A stretch of DNA of 64,000 bases from Legionella rubrilucens. GTDB taxonomy: Bacteria > Pseudomonadota > Gammaproteobacteria > Legionellales > Legionellaceae. The notes below the pieces were generated by a model. That model had not been told where the DNA came from, searched no databases, and worked only from the letters and a program-made list of their open reading frames with translations. Shown here in pieces: positions 18,170-26,862 of this stretch (within the stretch, counting starts at the first letter, position 1; every line of letters starts with the position of its first letter). The position numbers and the translations under genes were made by a program. Location: NCBI RefSeq assembly GCF_001468125.1, contig NZ_LNYT01000022.1, forward strand, positions 394,160 to 458,159. Reading direction: 5' to 3'.

Positions 18170-18992
18170 GCATCAATCCGTGCTTCTGGCCTCCATGCAT
18201 GAAAAAGAGCGGGCGATTGCCAAGCCCTTTTCAGAGCGGTTGTCCTGCACGCTGGCCATCCATGATTTTAATACGGATCAATTCGGTACATTCACCGGTG
18301 AGGTTGAGCGCCGCTTAAGCCCCTATGAAACGGGCCTGCTTAAGGCTGAAACGGCAGCAGCGCAGTATGGGTATCGGTTGGCTGTGGCGAGCGAAGGCAG
18401 TTTCGGACCTCATCCGGTCATCCCTTTTGTTGCCAGCGCGCAGGAATGGATGGTGTTTATTGATAGAGAGCCGGGCTTAGTCATTGCCGAGCACTTGATA
18501 AGTCAAAAAACCAACTATGCGATGATGACCATCCAGAAGACCACCGATGTGAATGCCTTCCTTAAACGAACCGGTTTCCCCTCTCATGCCCTGACCTTGC
18601 AGGCGGGTTCGGATAAAGGGGTTCTGGCTAAAGGCATTCGCGATCTGGATTGCTTGCATGCTGCTCTGAAGCGTGGCTTCCAAAACGAAAATGAATTGCT
18701 TTTAGGCACGGACATGAGGGCCATGATGAATCCCACCCGCATGGAGGTGCTTGGCGAGCTGGCGGATAAACTGGCGCAAAGGATTGCGACCTTATGTCCA
18801 GAGTGCCATACTCCCGGGTTTGGTTTCAAGACAACACAGGGCTCCCTTCCCTGTCGTCTCTGTGAGGCATCCACCTCGTTTTACAAGCACGAAATTTGGG
18901 CCTGTGTGCAGTGCGATTATCAGGAATTTAAAGGGCGAAAAGATGGCCTTTTGGAGGCTGAGCCGACTTATTGTGACTATTGTAATCCGTAA
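18159..18992 (+). CDS. DUF6671-like zinc-ribbon protein in the dab operon
   Basis: A 277-residue protein without membrane segments. The N-terminal part (EKERAIAKPFSERLS, TFTGEVERRLSPYETGLLKAE) resembles a conserved family I recall as DUF6671. The C-terminal 70 residues carry four CxxC knuckles (CPEC, CRLC, CVQC, CDYC), enough for two zinc sites. It overlaps dabA by 11 bases, so is translated from the same message. Function unknown; the position suggests a role in DabA maturation or metal supply, which is inference. Confidence 0.7.
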   Translation: MLYEHQSVLLASMHEKERAIAKPFSERLSCTLAIHDFNTDQFGTFTGEVERRLSPYETGLLKAETAAAQYGYRLAVASEGSFGPHPVIPFVASAQEWMVFIDREPGLVIAEHLISQKTNYAMMTIQKTTDVNAFLKRTGFPSHALTLQAGSDKGVLAKGIRDLDCLHAALKRGFQNENELLLGTDMRAMMNPTRMEVLGELADKLAQRIATLCPECHTPGFGFKTTQGSLPCRLCEASTSFYKHEIWACVQCDYQEFKGRKDGLLEAEPTYCDYCNP

Positions 18993-19015
18993 AGAATCAA
19001 ATTGTCCTTACGCGG

Positions 19016-19049
19016 CGTCCTGACCACCGGCGGCTTTGAGGTCAGGACG
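19016..19049. terminator. Hairpin between convergent genes
   Basis: A perfect 10-bp inverted repeat (CGTCCTGACC at 19016-19025, complement at 19040-19049) with a 14-base loop lies between the stops of the zinc-ribbon gene and the Mpo1-like gene. There is no clear U-tract on either strand, so terminator function is tentative. Confidence 0.45.
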
Positions 19050-19068
19050 GGGAATTTCAGGATTCGGT

Positions 19069-19608
19069 TTATTCAGGATCTTTGGTGACTATCTCGGTAC
19101 GATCGGTCGTATCAGAAGCGCCGTGCATCGCCTGCTTTAAGGGCTGCATGTAGCCGGCCATAAAGCAGACTTCGGCGGTTAAATACAATGGCGCTACCAG
19201 AGCCTGATAGAAATTATCGATTAAAGCGGGACGGCGGCCTTCAATGAAATGCCCGGCCAATTGCAACAGCCAACCCAACACGAACAGGACCACGAAGGTC
19301 CAGAACGCGCCACTGGTAAGCCCGGCATAAGTAATCAGGTTTGCAATCCAGAGTAGAATCACAAGAACCGGGAGAATAAGCAGACCCAGACGCCAATTCA
19401 GACGCATGTAATAAATCCATAACAGCAGGGTGGCGATGTCAGCAAAACTGATGTTCAACACATTGGGTGGAATGACCAATCTTACAAATCCAAGCAGGAT
19501 CATCAGCGACAGGATAATGAGTGGAACACCAATGATATGAGTATAAAAAGTCGCTGTTTTTTGGTGGTATTGTGCGTAAAAGCGAGCTTGTTCAATAAAG
19601 GTTTTCAT
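19069..19608 (-). CDS. Mpo1/YGL010w family (DUF962) membrane protein
   Basis: A 179-residue protein with four to five membrane helices and the family hallmarks YHQKTATFYTHIIGVPLI near the N-terminus and AGHFIEGRRPAL near residue 125. The conserved histidines bind iron in yeast Mpo1, a dioxygenase that alpha-oxidises 2-hydroxy fatty acids. Bacterial members are little studied. A GGA-rich site sits before the ATG at 19608. Confidence 0.8.
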   Translation of the reverse strand: MKTFIEQARFYAQYHQKTATFYTHIIGVPLIILSLMILLGFVRLVIPPNVLNISFADIATLLLWIYYMRLNWRLGLLILPVLVILLWIANLITYAGLTSGAFWTFVVLFVLGWLLQLAGHFIEGRRPALIDNFYQALVAPLYLTAEVCFMAGYMQPLKQAMHGASDTTDRTEIVTKDPE

Positions 19609-19672
19609 CCGGAAGTCCTTGCTTTCTTTTCTTAAAAAGTTAGCACAGACTGCCCAAAAGCTCCACTTTGTA

Positions 19673-20230
19673 TTAACAGGCTGACCAGCGAAAACAGTCG
19701 GTTATATGATCATTGACCATACCCACGGCCTGCATAAAGGCATAGCAGGTGGTTGGTCCCATGAAGGCAAAGCCGTCTTTTTTGAGTTGTTTGGCCATGC
19801 GGGTCGACTCGTCGGTTACTGCTGGAATCTGGCTTAAGGCCCCCCACTGATTTTTTTTTACCAGTCCATCGGTAAATTGCCAGAAGTAAGCCACGACACT
19901 TTCCCTGTCCGCGATGCGTAAAAATGCCTGGGCATTGGTACGTACTGATTGAATCTTTAATCGGTTACGAATGATTTCGGGATTTAAGAGCATGGCTGCA
20001 AGGTCAGAATCCGATGCCTGGGCTAAACGCTGGGGCGAGAATTGCATAAAGGCTTGACGCATGGCGTCCCGCTTTCTAAGAATTGTAATCCAGCTCAGTC
20101 CGGCCTGCATGCTTTCCAGGACAAGCATTTCAAACAATTTTTGAGGGTTTCGGACGGGAACGCCCCACTCCTCATCATGATAAGCGGTGTACAGGGGATC
20201 CTGTTTACACCATCCGCAACGTGTGACCAC
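19673..20230 (-). CDS. tag: DNA-3-methyladenine glycosylase I
   Basis: A 185-residue base-excision enzyme that removes 3-methyladenine from DNA. The N-terminal RCGWCKQDPLYTAYHDEEWG block and the C-terminal NDHITDCF supply the Cys/His zinc ligands known from E. coli Tag. The start is taken as GTG at 20230, with GGAG six bases upstream, giving an N-terminus like E. coli MERCGW; a TTG at 20242 is the alternative. Confidence 0.92.
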   Translation of the reverse strand: MVTRCGWCKQDPLYTAYHDEEWGVPVRNPQKLFEMLVLESMQAGLSWITILRKRDAMRQAFMQFSPQRLAQASDSDLAAMLLNPEIIRNRLKIQSVRTNAQAFLRIADRESVVAYFWQFTDGLVKKNQWGALSQIPAVTDESTRMAKQLKKDGFAFMGPTTCYAFMQAVGMVNDHITDCFRWSAC

Positions 20231-20243
20231 TATGGACTCCAAT

Positions 20244-20269
20244 GGGCATGGAGGCTTGAGTCCATGCCC
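20244..20269. repeat. Inverted repeat between DUF4949 gene and tag
   Basis: GGGCATGGA at 20244-20252 pairs perfectly with TCCATGCCC at 20261-20269 across an 8-base loop. It lies after the stop of the DUF4949 gene and just before tag, both on the minus strand. No T-run follows, so it may be a weak terminator or a leader hairpin. Confidence 0.45.
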
Positions 20270-20277
20270 GTCTTGAC

Positions 20278-20697
20278 TTATTTGTGCAGGAATTTTTTAA
20301 GCTGGTGAATGGATTTCATGTCGGCGGCGCGCAGTGCAAAGGCCTGGATATCATCTGAACCCAGATCATAAATGCAATAACTAAACCCTTCACCACCATC
20401 TTCCGGAGAAGGACGGCCAGATAAATGATAAAGCAGGGTATTGCCTTCTTCCAGGGCCTGTTCTTCATCACTTGCCTGGACAGGGCCAATACCAAATACC
20501 CAGGTGTTATCAGTATTGTATTGACTGATGTGGTAAGTCAGGTAGGTGTTGGACATGATGACCTGAGCCATGCTTAACCCTTCGCTTTTAATCGCACCAA
20601 CGTCAGGGCAGGACTCCTGGTTTTGACTGGCAGCCCAGGTGGCGCCGGCCAAAAATAAAGCGCTCGCAAAGGCAGCAAGTTTGGCTGTAAACTTCAT
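20278..20697 (-). CDS. DUF4949 family exported protein (Legionella-type)
   Basis: A 139-residue protein with a clear signal peptide (KFTAKLAAFASALFLAGATWA). The mature part has two cysteines (SCPDVG and YCIYDLG), probably a disulfide, and a SxxLMAQVI/TYHISQY core typical of the DUF4949 proteins common in Legionella. Function unknown. The ATG at 20697 is chosen because AAAGGAGAG lies about ten bases upstream; the longer upstream frame would translate through that site. Confidence 0.75.
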   Translation of the reverse strand: MKFTAKLAAFASALFLAGATWAASQNQESCPDVGAIKSEGLSMAQVIMSNTYLTYHISQYNTDNTWVFGIGPVQASDEEQALEEGNTLLYHLSGRPSPEDGGEGFSYCIYDLGSDDIQAFALRAADMKSIHQLKKFLHK

Positions 20698-20782
20698 GTA
20701 AGACTCTCCTTTAGGTTGCAAAAATGCCGGGTCAGCGTAGCAAGGGGAGTGAGAAGATGCAAGACATCAGAAAAATAAATTT

Positions 20783-21361
20783 TCAGGCCTTGTCAAAGGT
20801 CAGTCGTGCAAAAACAAAGAGCACATTGCCAATATTCGTGCCGCCGGGGACGTAGGCTGCAGACAGCGACACCTGCTTGTAGGTCAGGCCTATCCAGGGT
20901 GCTGCACCGGGAAAAGGGTAGCCGTCAAAAATATCCGGGCGCATGGTGACCAGCACGGAATAGCCGCCGCCGATTCTGGCGTTGGGGGACAGTTGCAGGG
21001 TTTTTAAAAAAGCATAACCCGCCACCGGTTGCACATGCTTGTGGGAATCCAGAAAGGCCATGGCGTAGAGGCCGTGCCAATCGCCGTCTTCATCGTAAAA
21101 GCCTTTGCCCATACCGCCACCCCAGGCATTTTCATTGTAATGGGTTGTGCGCAGCTTTTCTTCCGTATACATGAATCGGTTATGCCAGGCATAAAAAGGC
21201 AAGTACAGTTCATTACTGCCTTCATACCAGATCTGATGAAGTCGTAAACACATCTTTCTTAACAACCAGGGCTTGCTGGCGCAGGGGGTGGTCTCATTGG
21301 CATAGACCGGTTGCCACATCAATAGGAAAGAGAAGACAAAAATGAGTGATGAATTTTTCAT
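20783..21361 (-). CDS. pagP: Lipid A palmitoyltransferase PagP (Rcp)
   Basis: A 192-residue outer-membrane beta-barrel enzyme that transfers palmitate from phospholipid to lipid A. The signal peptide ends near YANE; the PagP active-site residues are visible as His in FYAWHNRF and Asp-Ser in AFLDSHKH, and the hydrocarbon ruler region GGGYSVLVTMR is present. In L. pneumophila the homologue Rcp confers cationic-peptide resistance. The start could be ATG 21361 or a site nine codons upstream (21388); neither has a strong ribosome site. Confidence 0.9.
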   Translation of the reverse strand: MKNSSLIFVFSFLLMWQPVYANETTPCASKPWLLRKMCLRLHQIWYEGSNELYLPFYAWHNRFMYTEEKLRTTHYNENAWGGGMGKGFYDEDGDWHGLYAMAFLDSHKHVQPVAGYAFLKTLQLSPNARIGGGYSVLVTMRPDIFDGYPFPGAAPWIGLTYKQVSLSAAYVPGGTNIGNVLFVFARLTFDKA

Positions 21362-21461
21362 TAATTTCTGTGTTTCCGTATTTAACAACTGACTAAGGCA
21401 ATAAGCGAGATTGGATCACTTATTGCTTTCAACATTCAAACGGCACAAAGAGCATACTAAC

Positions 21462-22850
21462 ATGGACTTGTTTCGCAAAAAAGCCATACATGAATCGGTC
21501 AATGGGGCACCTCGTCTGGCTCAATGCCTGACAGCGTTTGACCTGATGTTTCTCGGCGTCGGAGCAATCATCGGTGCAGGGATTTTTGTGCTGACCGGCA
21601 TCGTTGCAGCAACGCATGCCGGGCCTGCGATTATTCTTTCTTACGTAGTAGCCGGTTTTGCCTGTGCTTTTTCAGCGCTCTCTTATGCGGAGCTTGCGGC
21701 GTCGATTGGCGGTTGCGGCAGTGCGTATGGGTATGCCTATGCTGGTTTTGGTGAATTGATAGCCTGGATTGTCGGATGGGATCTTATTCTTGAATACTCC
21801 ATTTCAGTCTCTGCTGTCTCCGTGGGCTTCAGCGGCTATTTTAATGACATGCTTAAAATAGTAAAACTGGATTTGCCGCCCTCTCTTTTGCATGGGCCTT
21901 TAAATGACGGATGGCTCAACGTCTTGGCTTTGGGCATTATTCTGTTTTTAACAGCCTTGTTGATTTTGGGGGTGAAGTCGAGTTCCCGGACCAATAATGT
22001 GATGGTTTTTATTAAACTCACCGTTATCCTCCTGTTCATCATTATTGCCAGCATGAATGTGAATTCCGCCAATTGGTCGCCATTCATGCCCTTTGGCTGG
22101 ACAGGTGTGATGAGCGGTGCGGCCCTGATTTTTTTCGCCTACATTGGTTTTGATGCCGTTTCGACGGCGGCAGAGGAAGCGATCAATCCGCAGCGTGATT
22201 TGCCGCGCGGTATTCTCGGCTCATTAATTATCTGTACGATTCTTTATATGATTGTGGCGGCCCTGCTGACAGGGATAGCCCATTACAGTACGTTGAATGT
22301 GTCTTCGCCAATCAGCCATGCGCTTATCATGCTGAATTACAACGTGGCGGCAGGGCTTATTGGTGTGGGCGCAATCGCCGGGTTGACCACGGTCATGCTG
22401 GTGTTGTTTTATGGATTAACCCGGGTGTTTTTTGCCATGGCGCGGGACGGCCTGCTGCCCCCGTATTTTGCCCAAACGCACCCGGTTACCAAAACGCCGA
22501 TTCGCATCGTACTGCTGTGCGGGAGCGTGATGGCACTGGTTTCCGCCCTGATTCCGATTTCCGATTTGGCGGAACTGGTAAACATCGGCACCCTGTTTGC
22601 CTTTGTCATTGTCTGCCTTGGTGTTATTATTCTGCGCTATACTCATCCTGAGATGCCGCGGCCATTTAAGACACCCTGGATGCCGGTGGTTCCTATTCTT
22701 GGCATCGTGAGCTGCGCTTATCTCATCATCAATCTTCCCTGGGTGACCCAGTTGCGGTTTTTAATCTGGATGCTGGTGGGGATTGTGATTTACTTTAGTT
22801 ACAGTCAATTTGCCAGCCGCTTAAATCCCGTGAAGCAGGAAAAACCATGA
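21462..22850 (+). CDS. APC family cationic amino acid permease
   Basis: A 462-residue, 12-helix transporter with the APC signature FLGVGAIIGAGIFVLTG and the FAYIGFDAVSTAAEE block of the CAT/YfnA-type subgroup. It likely imports amino acids, which Legionella uses as main carbon source; specificity is not readable. ATG 21462 begins the usual soluble N-terminus; a TTG 51 bases earlier is unlikely. It is divergent from pagP and followed by exoD after 15 bases. Confidence 0.85.
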   Translation: MDLFRKKAIHESVNGAPRLAQCLTAFDLMFLGVGAIIGAGIFVLTGIVAATHAGPAIILSYVVAGFACAFSALSYAELAASIGGCGSAYGYAYAGFGELIAWIVGWDLILEYSISVSAVSVGFSGYFNDMLKIVKLDLPPSLLHGPLNDGWLNVLALGIILFLTALLILGVKSSSRTNNVMVFIKLTVILLFIIIASMNVNSANWSPFMPFGWTGVMSGAALIFFAYIGFDAVSTAAEEAINPQRDLPRGILGSLIICTILYMIVAALLTGIAHYSTLNVSSPISHALIMLNYNVAAGLIGVGAIAGLTTVMLVLFYGLTRVFFAMARDGLLPPYFAQTHPVTKTPIRIVLLCGSVMALVSALIPISDLAELVNIGTLFAFVIVCLGVIILRYTHPEMPRPFKTPWMPVVPILGIVSCAYLIINLPWVTQLRFLIWMLVGIVIYFSYSQFASRLNPVKQEKP

Positions 22851-22865
22851 GGTCAGGAGTTGCTT

Positions 22866-23486
22866 TTGAACAAAAAAGAGTTAAGGAAAAGCAGAAAACG
22901 ATCCATTTCCCATCTGCTTAAAAACATTGCGATGAAACATGACAAGGAGAGCCGTCTTCGTTTTGGGGATTTGGTCAGGGAATTGGGTGATCAGGCTTTT
23001 GGCCTCATAATGATTTTGTTTGCTCTGCCCAGCGCCCTGCCTGTCTCGGCCATTCCCGGTATCTCCTTTCTTTTTGGCTTGCCCATCCTGTTTATCGCCA
23101 TTCATTTACTGATAGGCCGCCGAAGCCTGTGGTTACCCAGGCAATTGGCTGATCGCAGCATTCAGCGCGGTACCCTGCTCGATGTGGTGACTAAAACCCG
23201 ACCCTATTTAATGTACGTTGAACGCTTGCTGAAGCCGCGTCTGACCTTCTTTTCTACACCCGTTATGGAGAGGATGCATGGGGTGGTTCTGCTTTTGTTA
23301 AGCATTTTATTATTGCTGCCCATCCCTTTCAGCAATTTTATTTTTGCCATGCTAATCATCCTGTTTGGCTTGGGAATTGCCGAGCAGGATGGCCTTTTTC
23401 TCGTGTTAGCCTACACCGGCACGCTATTGTATGCCTTAGCGCTCATCGGATTGACGCGTGGCATGATTCATTATTTTACTGGATAG
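22866..23486 (+). CDS. ExoD family membrane protein
   Basis: A 206-residue protein with a charged N-terminus and four to five hydrophobic segments, including FGLIMILFALPSALPVSAIPG, characteristic of the ExoD (exopolysaccharide synthesis) family. The role of ExoD is unclear; in Rhizobium it affects exopolysaccharide and alkaline stress. The start is taken as TTG 22866 because AGGAG at 22855-22859 is six bases upstream; TTG 22860 is adjacent to that site and too close. Ends convergently with an 11-base overlap with the phosphate permease gene. Confidence 0.75.
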   Translation: MNKKELRKSRKRSISHLLKNIAMKHDKESRLRFGDLVRELGDQAFGLIMILFALPSALPVSAIPGISFLFGLPILFIAIHLLIGRRSLWLPRQLADRSIQRGTLLDVVTKTRPYLMYVERLLKPRLTFFSTPVMERMHGVVLLLLSILLLLPIPFSNFIFAMLIILFGLGIAEQDGLFLVLAYTGTLLYALALIGLTRGMIHYFTG

Positions 23487-24465
23487 TTAACATCATGCCC
23501 GCAGCCACGATGCCGGCGGCAGGAATGGTCAGTAACCACGCCAAAAAAATGCGCCTTAAAACCGGCCAATGCGTGAGGCTCGGTCCATTGACGAGGCCGA
23601 CACCCGCGATGGCACCTGTGACTGTGTGTGTTGTGGAAATCGGTACTCCCAGTTCGGTCGCGGCAAAAATCATGGCCGCGGCCCCGGTTTCAGCGGCACA
23701 GCCGCGAAGAGTCGTAAGTTCCGTTATTTTTTTACCCATGGTGTAGACAATGCGCCATCCCCCCGCTAACGTGCCCAGTGCAATGACGGTATGGCACGAA
23801 ATGACCACCCAGAAAGGCACATAAAGGTCTCCTTTAAGCCAGGAGGCTGAATAAAGCAGGATGGCAATAATCCCCATGGTCTTTTGGGCATCGTTGCCGC
23901 CGTGGGTCAAACTGAGTAATGCCGAGGAAGCGAGTTGAAATCGTTTAAACAGGCGCTCCGTCCGCTCTCCGGGACGGCGTTTGGCCAACCGCGTCAGGCC
24001 TAAGGTTAACCAATAACCAATCAGCATGCCGACAAGCGGTGAAATGAAAATTCCCGCCACGACCTTGATAAACCCGGCGGGTATCAGGGCTGAAAAACCC
24101 GCTTTAGCCACCGCAGCACCGGCTAACCCGCCAATTAAGGCATGGGAGGAGCTGGAGGGGAGACCATAATACCAGGTGGCTAAATTCCAGAAAATGGCAC
24201 CCATTAAAGCAGCGAAAATTAACCGCGGATCCACCAAATCAGGATTTACGAGACCGCTGCCTATGGTTTTGGCCACCGACAGACTAAAGACCAAAAAGGC
24301 AATGAAATTAAAAAACGCAGCCCAGAGCACCGCTATTTTGGGCGTTAACACCCCCGTGGTGACGATGGTGGCAATGGAGTTGGCGGCATCATGAAAGCCA
24401 TTGATAAAATCAAAAACAAAGGCAATGGCAATCACAAGAAGGATAAAGAAAGTGCCGGTGGCCAT
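23476..24465 (-). CDS. PiT family inorganic phosphate transporter
   Basis: A 329-residue permease with the two PiT signature repeats GFHDAANSIATIVTT near the N-terminus and LTHGGNDAQKTMGI in the second half, and SSSHALIGGLAGAA between them. It imports metal-phosphate with protons. No PhoU-like DUF47 gene is adjacent, which is often the partner of PiT. Located ten bases downstream of the CorC-like gene in a coq7-corC-pit minus-strand run. Confidence 0.9.
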   Translation of the reverse strand: MATGTFFILLVIAIAFVFDFINGFHDAANSIATIVTTGVLTPKIAVLWAAFFNFIAFLVFSLSVAKTIGSGLVNPDLVDPRLIFAALMGAIFWNLATWYYGLPSSSSHALIGGLAGAAVAKAGFSALIPAGFIKVVAGIFISPLVGMLIGYWLTLGLTRLAKRRPGERTERLFKRFQLASSALLSLTHGGNDAQKTMGIIAILLYSASWLKGDLYVPFWVVISCHTVIALGTLAGGWRIVYTMGKKITELTTLRGCAAETGAAAMIFAATELGVPISTTHTVTGAIAGVGLVNGPSLTHWPVLRRIFLAWLLTIPAAGIVAAGMMLTIQ

Positions 24466-24474
24466 AGGTTATCC

Positions 24475-25827
24475 TTATTCCTTATCGACAGTATCCTCAA
24501 ATTCATTTTTGCGGGGAACAATGCGGATCTGAGTAATGCGTGCACCCTGAATGCTCTCTATAGTAGCGGAAAAATCTGTAAATTGAACCGTCTGCCCTTC
24601 TTTGGGCAGTGAGCCAAGCTTATAGAGAATCAAACCGGCAATGGTGGACACTTCCTCTTCTTCCTCGTTGTTCAGGATGATTTCAATATCCAGGGCTCTC
24701 TCCAGTGCGTAAAGAGGGCAATCGCCTTTCACCGTCAGGGAGCCATCGCCATGTTGAATCCAGGCATCCTGCGTTTTATGAAATTCATCTTTAATCACGC
24801 CAATGACCAAATGCAGTAGATTATCGAGGGTAATGAAGCCGATAATGTTTTTCTGGCGGCCATAAACCAGTGCAAAATGAGGGATTTCTCTCTGAAATTG
24901 CCTGAGCAATGCCAGAGCAGGCAAGCGATAGGATACCTTGGGAATCGGACGAATCACGTCCTGCAAAGGCAGCGTGTCGTCACTCTGATGGTTTTCCAGA
25001 AGCATCTGGATGTCTTTTACGTGCAACAACCCGATAATCTGCTTTTTCTTGTGATCGTAAACGGGGTATCGGCTGAAGCGCGTGCGGGTGATGGTTTCAA
25101 CCAGTTGACGTTTGCTGATGGGGGTATGAATCATGACGATGTCATCGGATGATCGCATGACATCCATGGCCTGCAAGTCAGCCAGTTCAAGCGTATGGGC
25201 AAGGATACTGCTGGCCTGAGGGGTTAATTCGCCATGAATCTGGCTTGAGCGCAGAATTAACTTGATTTCATCATTGGAATAGGCCTGTTCACTGGGGTGA
25301 ATAACATCCAGATCGAGTAACTTCAATAAAAAATTAGAACAGGAGTTTAAAATCCAGATGATGGGATACATCAGCCAGTAAAAACCATAAAGCGGTACGG
25401 CAGTCCACAGGGAAATCTGTTCGCTTTGACGGATTGCCAGCGATTTGGGCATGAGCTCGCCAACCACGATGTGGAGAAAAGAAATCAGGGAAAAAGCAAA
25501 AATAAAACTGATGAATTCAATGACGGTACTGCTCATGAATCCCATGGCATGCAGCAAAGGGGTCAAAAGCCTTGAAAAAGCAGGCTCTCCTATCCAGCCT
25601 AATCCCAGGGAGGCTAAGGTAATGCCCAATTGGCAGGCAGAGAGGTAGGCATCAAGCTGCTCATGGACTTTGGCGAGAATTTTGCCGCGGATAGGGTATT
25701 CATCCACCAGGGCCGCCACCCGGGTATTACGCAGTTTGACCATGCCGAATTCCGCGGCTACAAAAAAGCCGTTGAGCAGGACCAGCGCCAGGCCGACAAG
25801 AATGAGAAACAGGTTAAAGAGACTCAC
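24475..25827 (-). CDS. CNNM/CorC family (UPF0053) membrane protein
   Basis: A 450-residue protein with an N-terminal DUF21 membrane domain (about 1-190, four helices), a CBS pair (about 200-330, with FSRYPVYDHKKKQIIGLLHVKD) and a C-terminal CorC/HlyC domain. Homologues are magnesium or cobalt exporters; the old name hemolysin is misleading. It starts with GTG overlapping the coq7 stop by four bases. Confidence 0.85.
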   Translation of the reverse strand: MSLFNLFLILVGLALVLLNGFFVAAEFGMVKLRNTRVAALVDEYPIRGKILAKVHEQLDAYLSACQLGITLASLGLGWIGEPAFSRLLTPLLHAMGFMSSTVIEFISFIFAFSLISFLHIVVGELMPKSLAIRQSEQISLWTAVPLYGFYWLMYPIIWILNSCSNFLLKLLDLDVIHPSEQAYSNDEIKLILRSSQIHGELTPQASSILAHTLELADLQAMDVMRSSDDIVMIHTPISKRQLVETITRTRFSRYPVYDHKKKQIIGLLHVKDIQMLLENHQSDDTLPLQDVIRPIPKVSYRLPALALLRQFQREIPHFALVYGRQKNIIGFITLDNLLHLVIGVIKDEFHKTQDAWIQHGDGSLTVKGDCPLYALERALDIEIILNNEEEEEVSTIAGLILYKLGSLPKEGQTVQFTDFSATIESIQGARITQIRIVPRKNEFEDTVDKE

Positions 25828-26465
25828 AGGTAATAGCTCGTTTTAGTCATTAATTTGGATACAGCCGACATCATGGCCTGAATGGGAGGAGGCAATGCGG
25901 CTGCGCCTGCTGCTTCGGCCATGGCCGCATGATGGCTTTCCTCCTCGTGCATCTGTTGAAGGATGGCTTTGGATTGTAAATCGGCGGCCGGCAGGTTAGC
26001 GAGGTGATTCTGCAGATGAGCGCCCACCTGACGCTCCGTTTCGGCCACAAAGCCTAAGCTCCATTTATCCCCAGCCAGCCCCGCCAGGGCGCCGATGCAC
26101 AGAGAACCCAGATACCACAAGGGATTGAGTACGCTGGGCCGGCTGTTTAATTCCAGAAGACGACTTTCGCACCAGGCCAGATGATCCACTTCTTCGGCAG
26201 CGGCCTGTTCCATTTGCTGACGGACTTCCGTTAAGCGTGCTGTGATCGCCTGCCCTTGATACAGGCCCTGAGCGCAGACTTCACCGGCATGGTTAACCCG
26301 CATCAAGCCGGCCACGTGCTGTTTTTCCTTGTCGGTTAAAGGGACTGCATTCACGACGCCCTCATTCGGTATGGGTCGGCTGCATACCCGCTGTGGCGGC
26401 GGACAAAGGGTGCGCAGCGCGGTATCTGCATGGTTTAACAGCCTGTCGATAAGATTCTGAGCCAT
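25824..26465 (-). CDS. coq7: 3-demethoxyubiquinol 3-hydroxylase Coq7
   Basis: A 213-residue di-iron monooxygenase acting at the last hydroxylation in ubiquinone synthesis. The ferritin-like ligands are seen as MRVNHAGEVCAQ, EEVDHLAWCE, FVAETERQV and MHEEESHHAAMAE. Its presence in place of UbiF fits Legionella, and it complements ubiH and ubiI found at 42-45 kb. ATG 26465 is favoured; a GTG at 26474 is in frame. Confidence 0.93.
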   Translation of the reverse strand: MAQNLIDRLLNHADTALRTLCPPPQRVCSRPIPNEGVVNAVPLTDKEKQHVAGLMRVNHAGEVCAQGLYQGQAITARLTEVRQQMEQAAAEEVDHLAWCESRLLELNSRPSVLNPLWYLGSLCIGALAGLAGDKWSLGFVAETERQVGAHLQNHLANLPAADLQSKAILQQMHEEESHHAAMAEAAGAAALPPPIQAMMSAVSKLMTKTSYYL

Positions 26466-26580
26466 ACGCGTCACGTCATTTAAAAGAATAAGGTAATGGT
26501 AGCCTGATTAGCCGGGAGTTTGAAGCAGAATTGCACATTTCTGACTAAGCTTTGAATAAGTTTCCCAGAAGATAACAGTC

Positions 26581-26763
26581 ATGGCCGGTTTAAATAAAGA
26601 GTCATTGCAGGAATGGAAAAAAAAACATCAGAATGCCCGCCAGGAAAAACAGGATGTCGTAGTGGAGCAACCGAAAGAGAACCCTTCTCCTGGTGAACAG
26701 GTGGACAATTACAATTCATTAGCCGAGGGTGATTTTGAAACCTTTAATCCCAATACCGATTAG
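26581..26763 (+). CDS. Small acidic/charged hypothetical protein
   Basis: A 60-residue, very hydrophilic frame rich in Lys, Glu, Gln and Asn, with no cysteine and no membrane segment, probably disordered at the C-terminus. It sits alone between coq7 (divergent) and the Sel1 gene. No strong ribosome site precedes the ATG. Composition is protein-like and not antisense to another gene, so it is probably real; function unknown. Confidence 0.5.
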   Translation: MAGLNKESLQEWKKKHQNARQEKQDVVVEQPKENPSPGEQVDNYNSLAEGDFETFNPNTD

Positions 26764-26797
26764 CCCTTCCTAACCGCCGTTTTTATTTCATTGATTA

Positions 26798-26827
26798 TTG
26801 GCAAAATTTCCAAACATTATCTATAAA
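26798..26827 (+). promoter_or_regulatory. Promoter of the Sel1-repeat gene
   Basis: TTGGCA at 26798-26803 and TATAAA at 26822-26827 are separated by 18 bases, about 35 bases before the ATG at 26863. Confidence 0.5.
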
Positions 26828-26862
26828 TTAGTAAGCTGAAACCATTTAAATAAGGTCATATC

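Noticed and set aside
24475-25827. Hemolysin annotation for the CorC-like protein
   Set aside because: Domain order DUF21-CBS-CorC fits an ion transporter family; the hemolysin name is historical.
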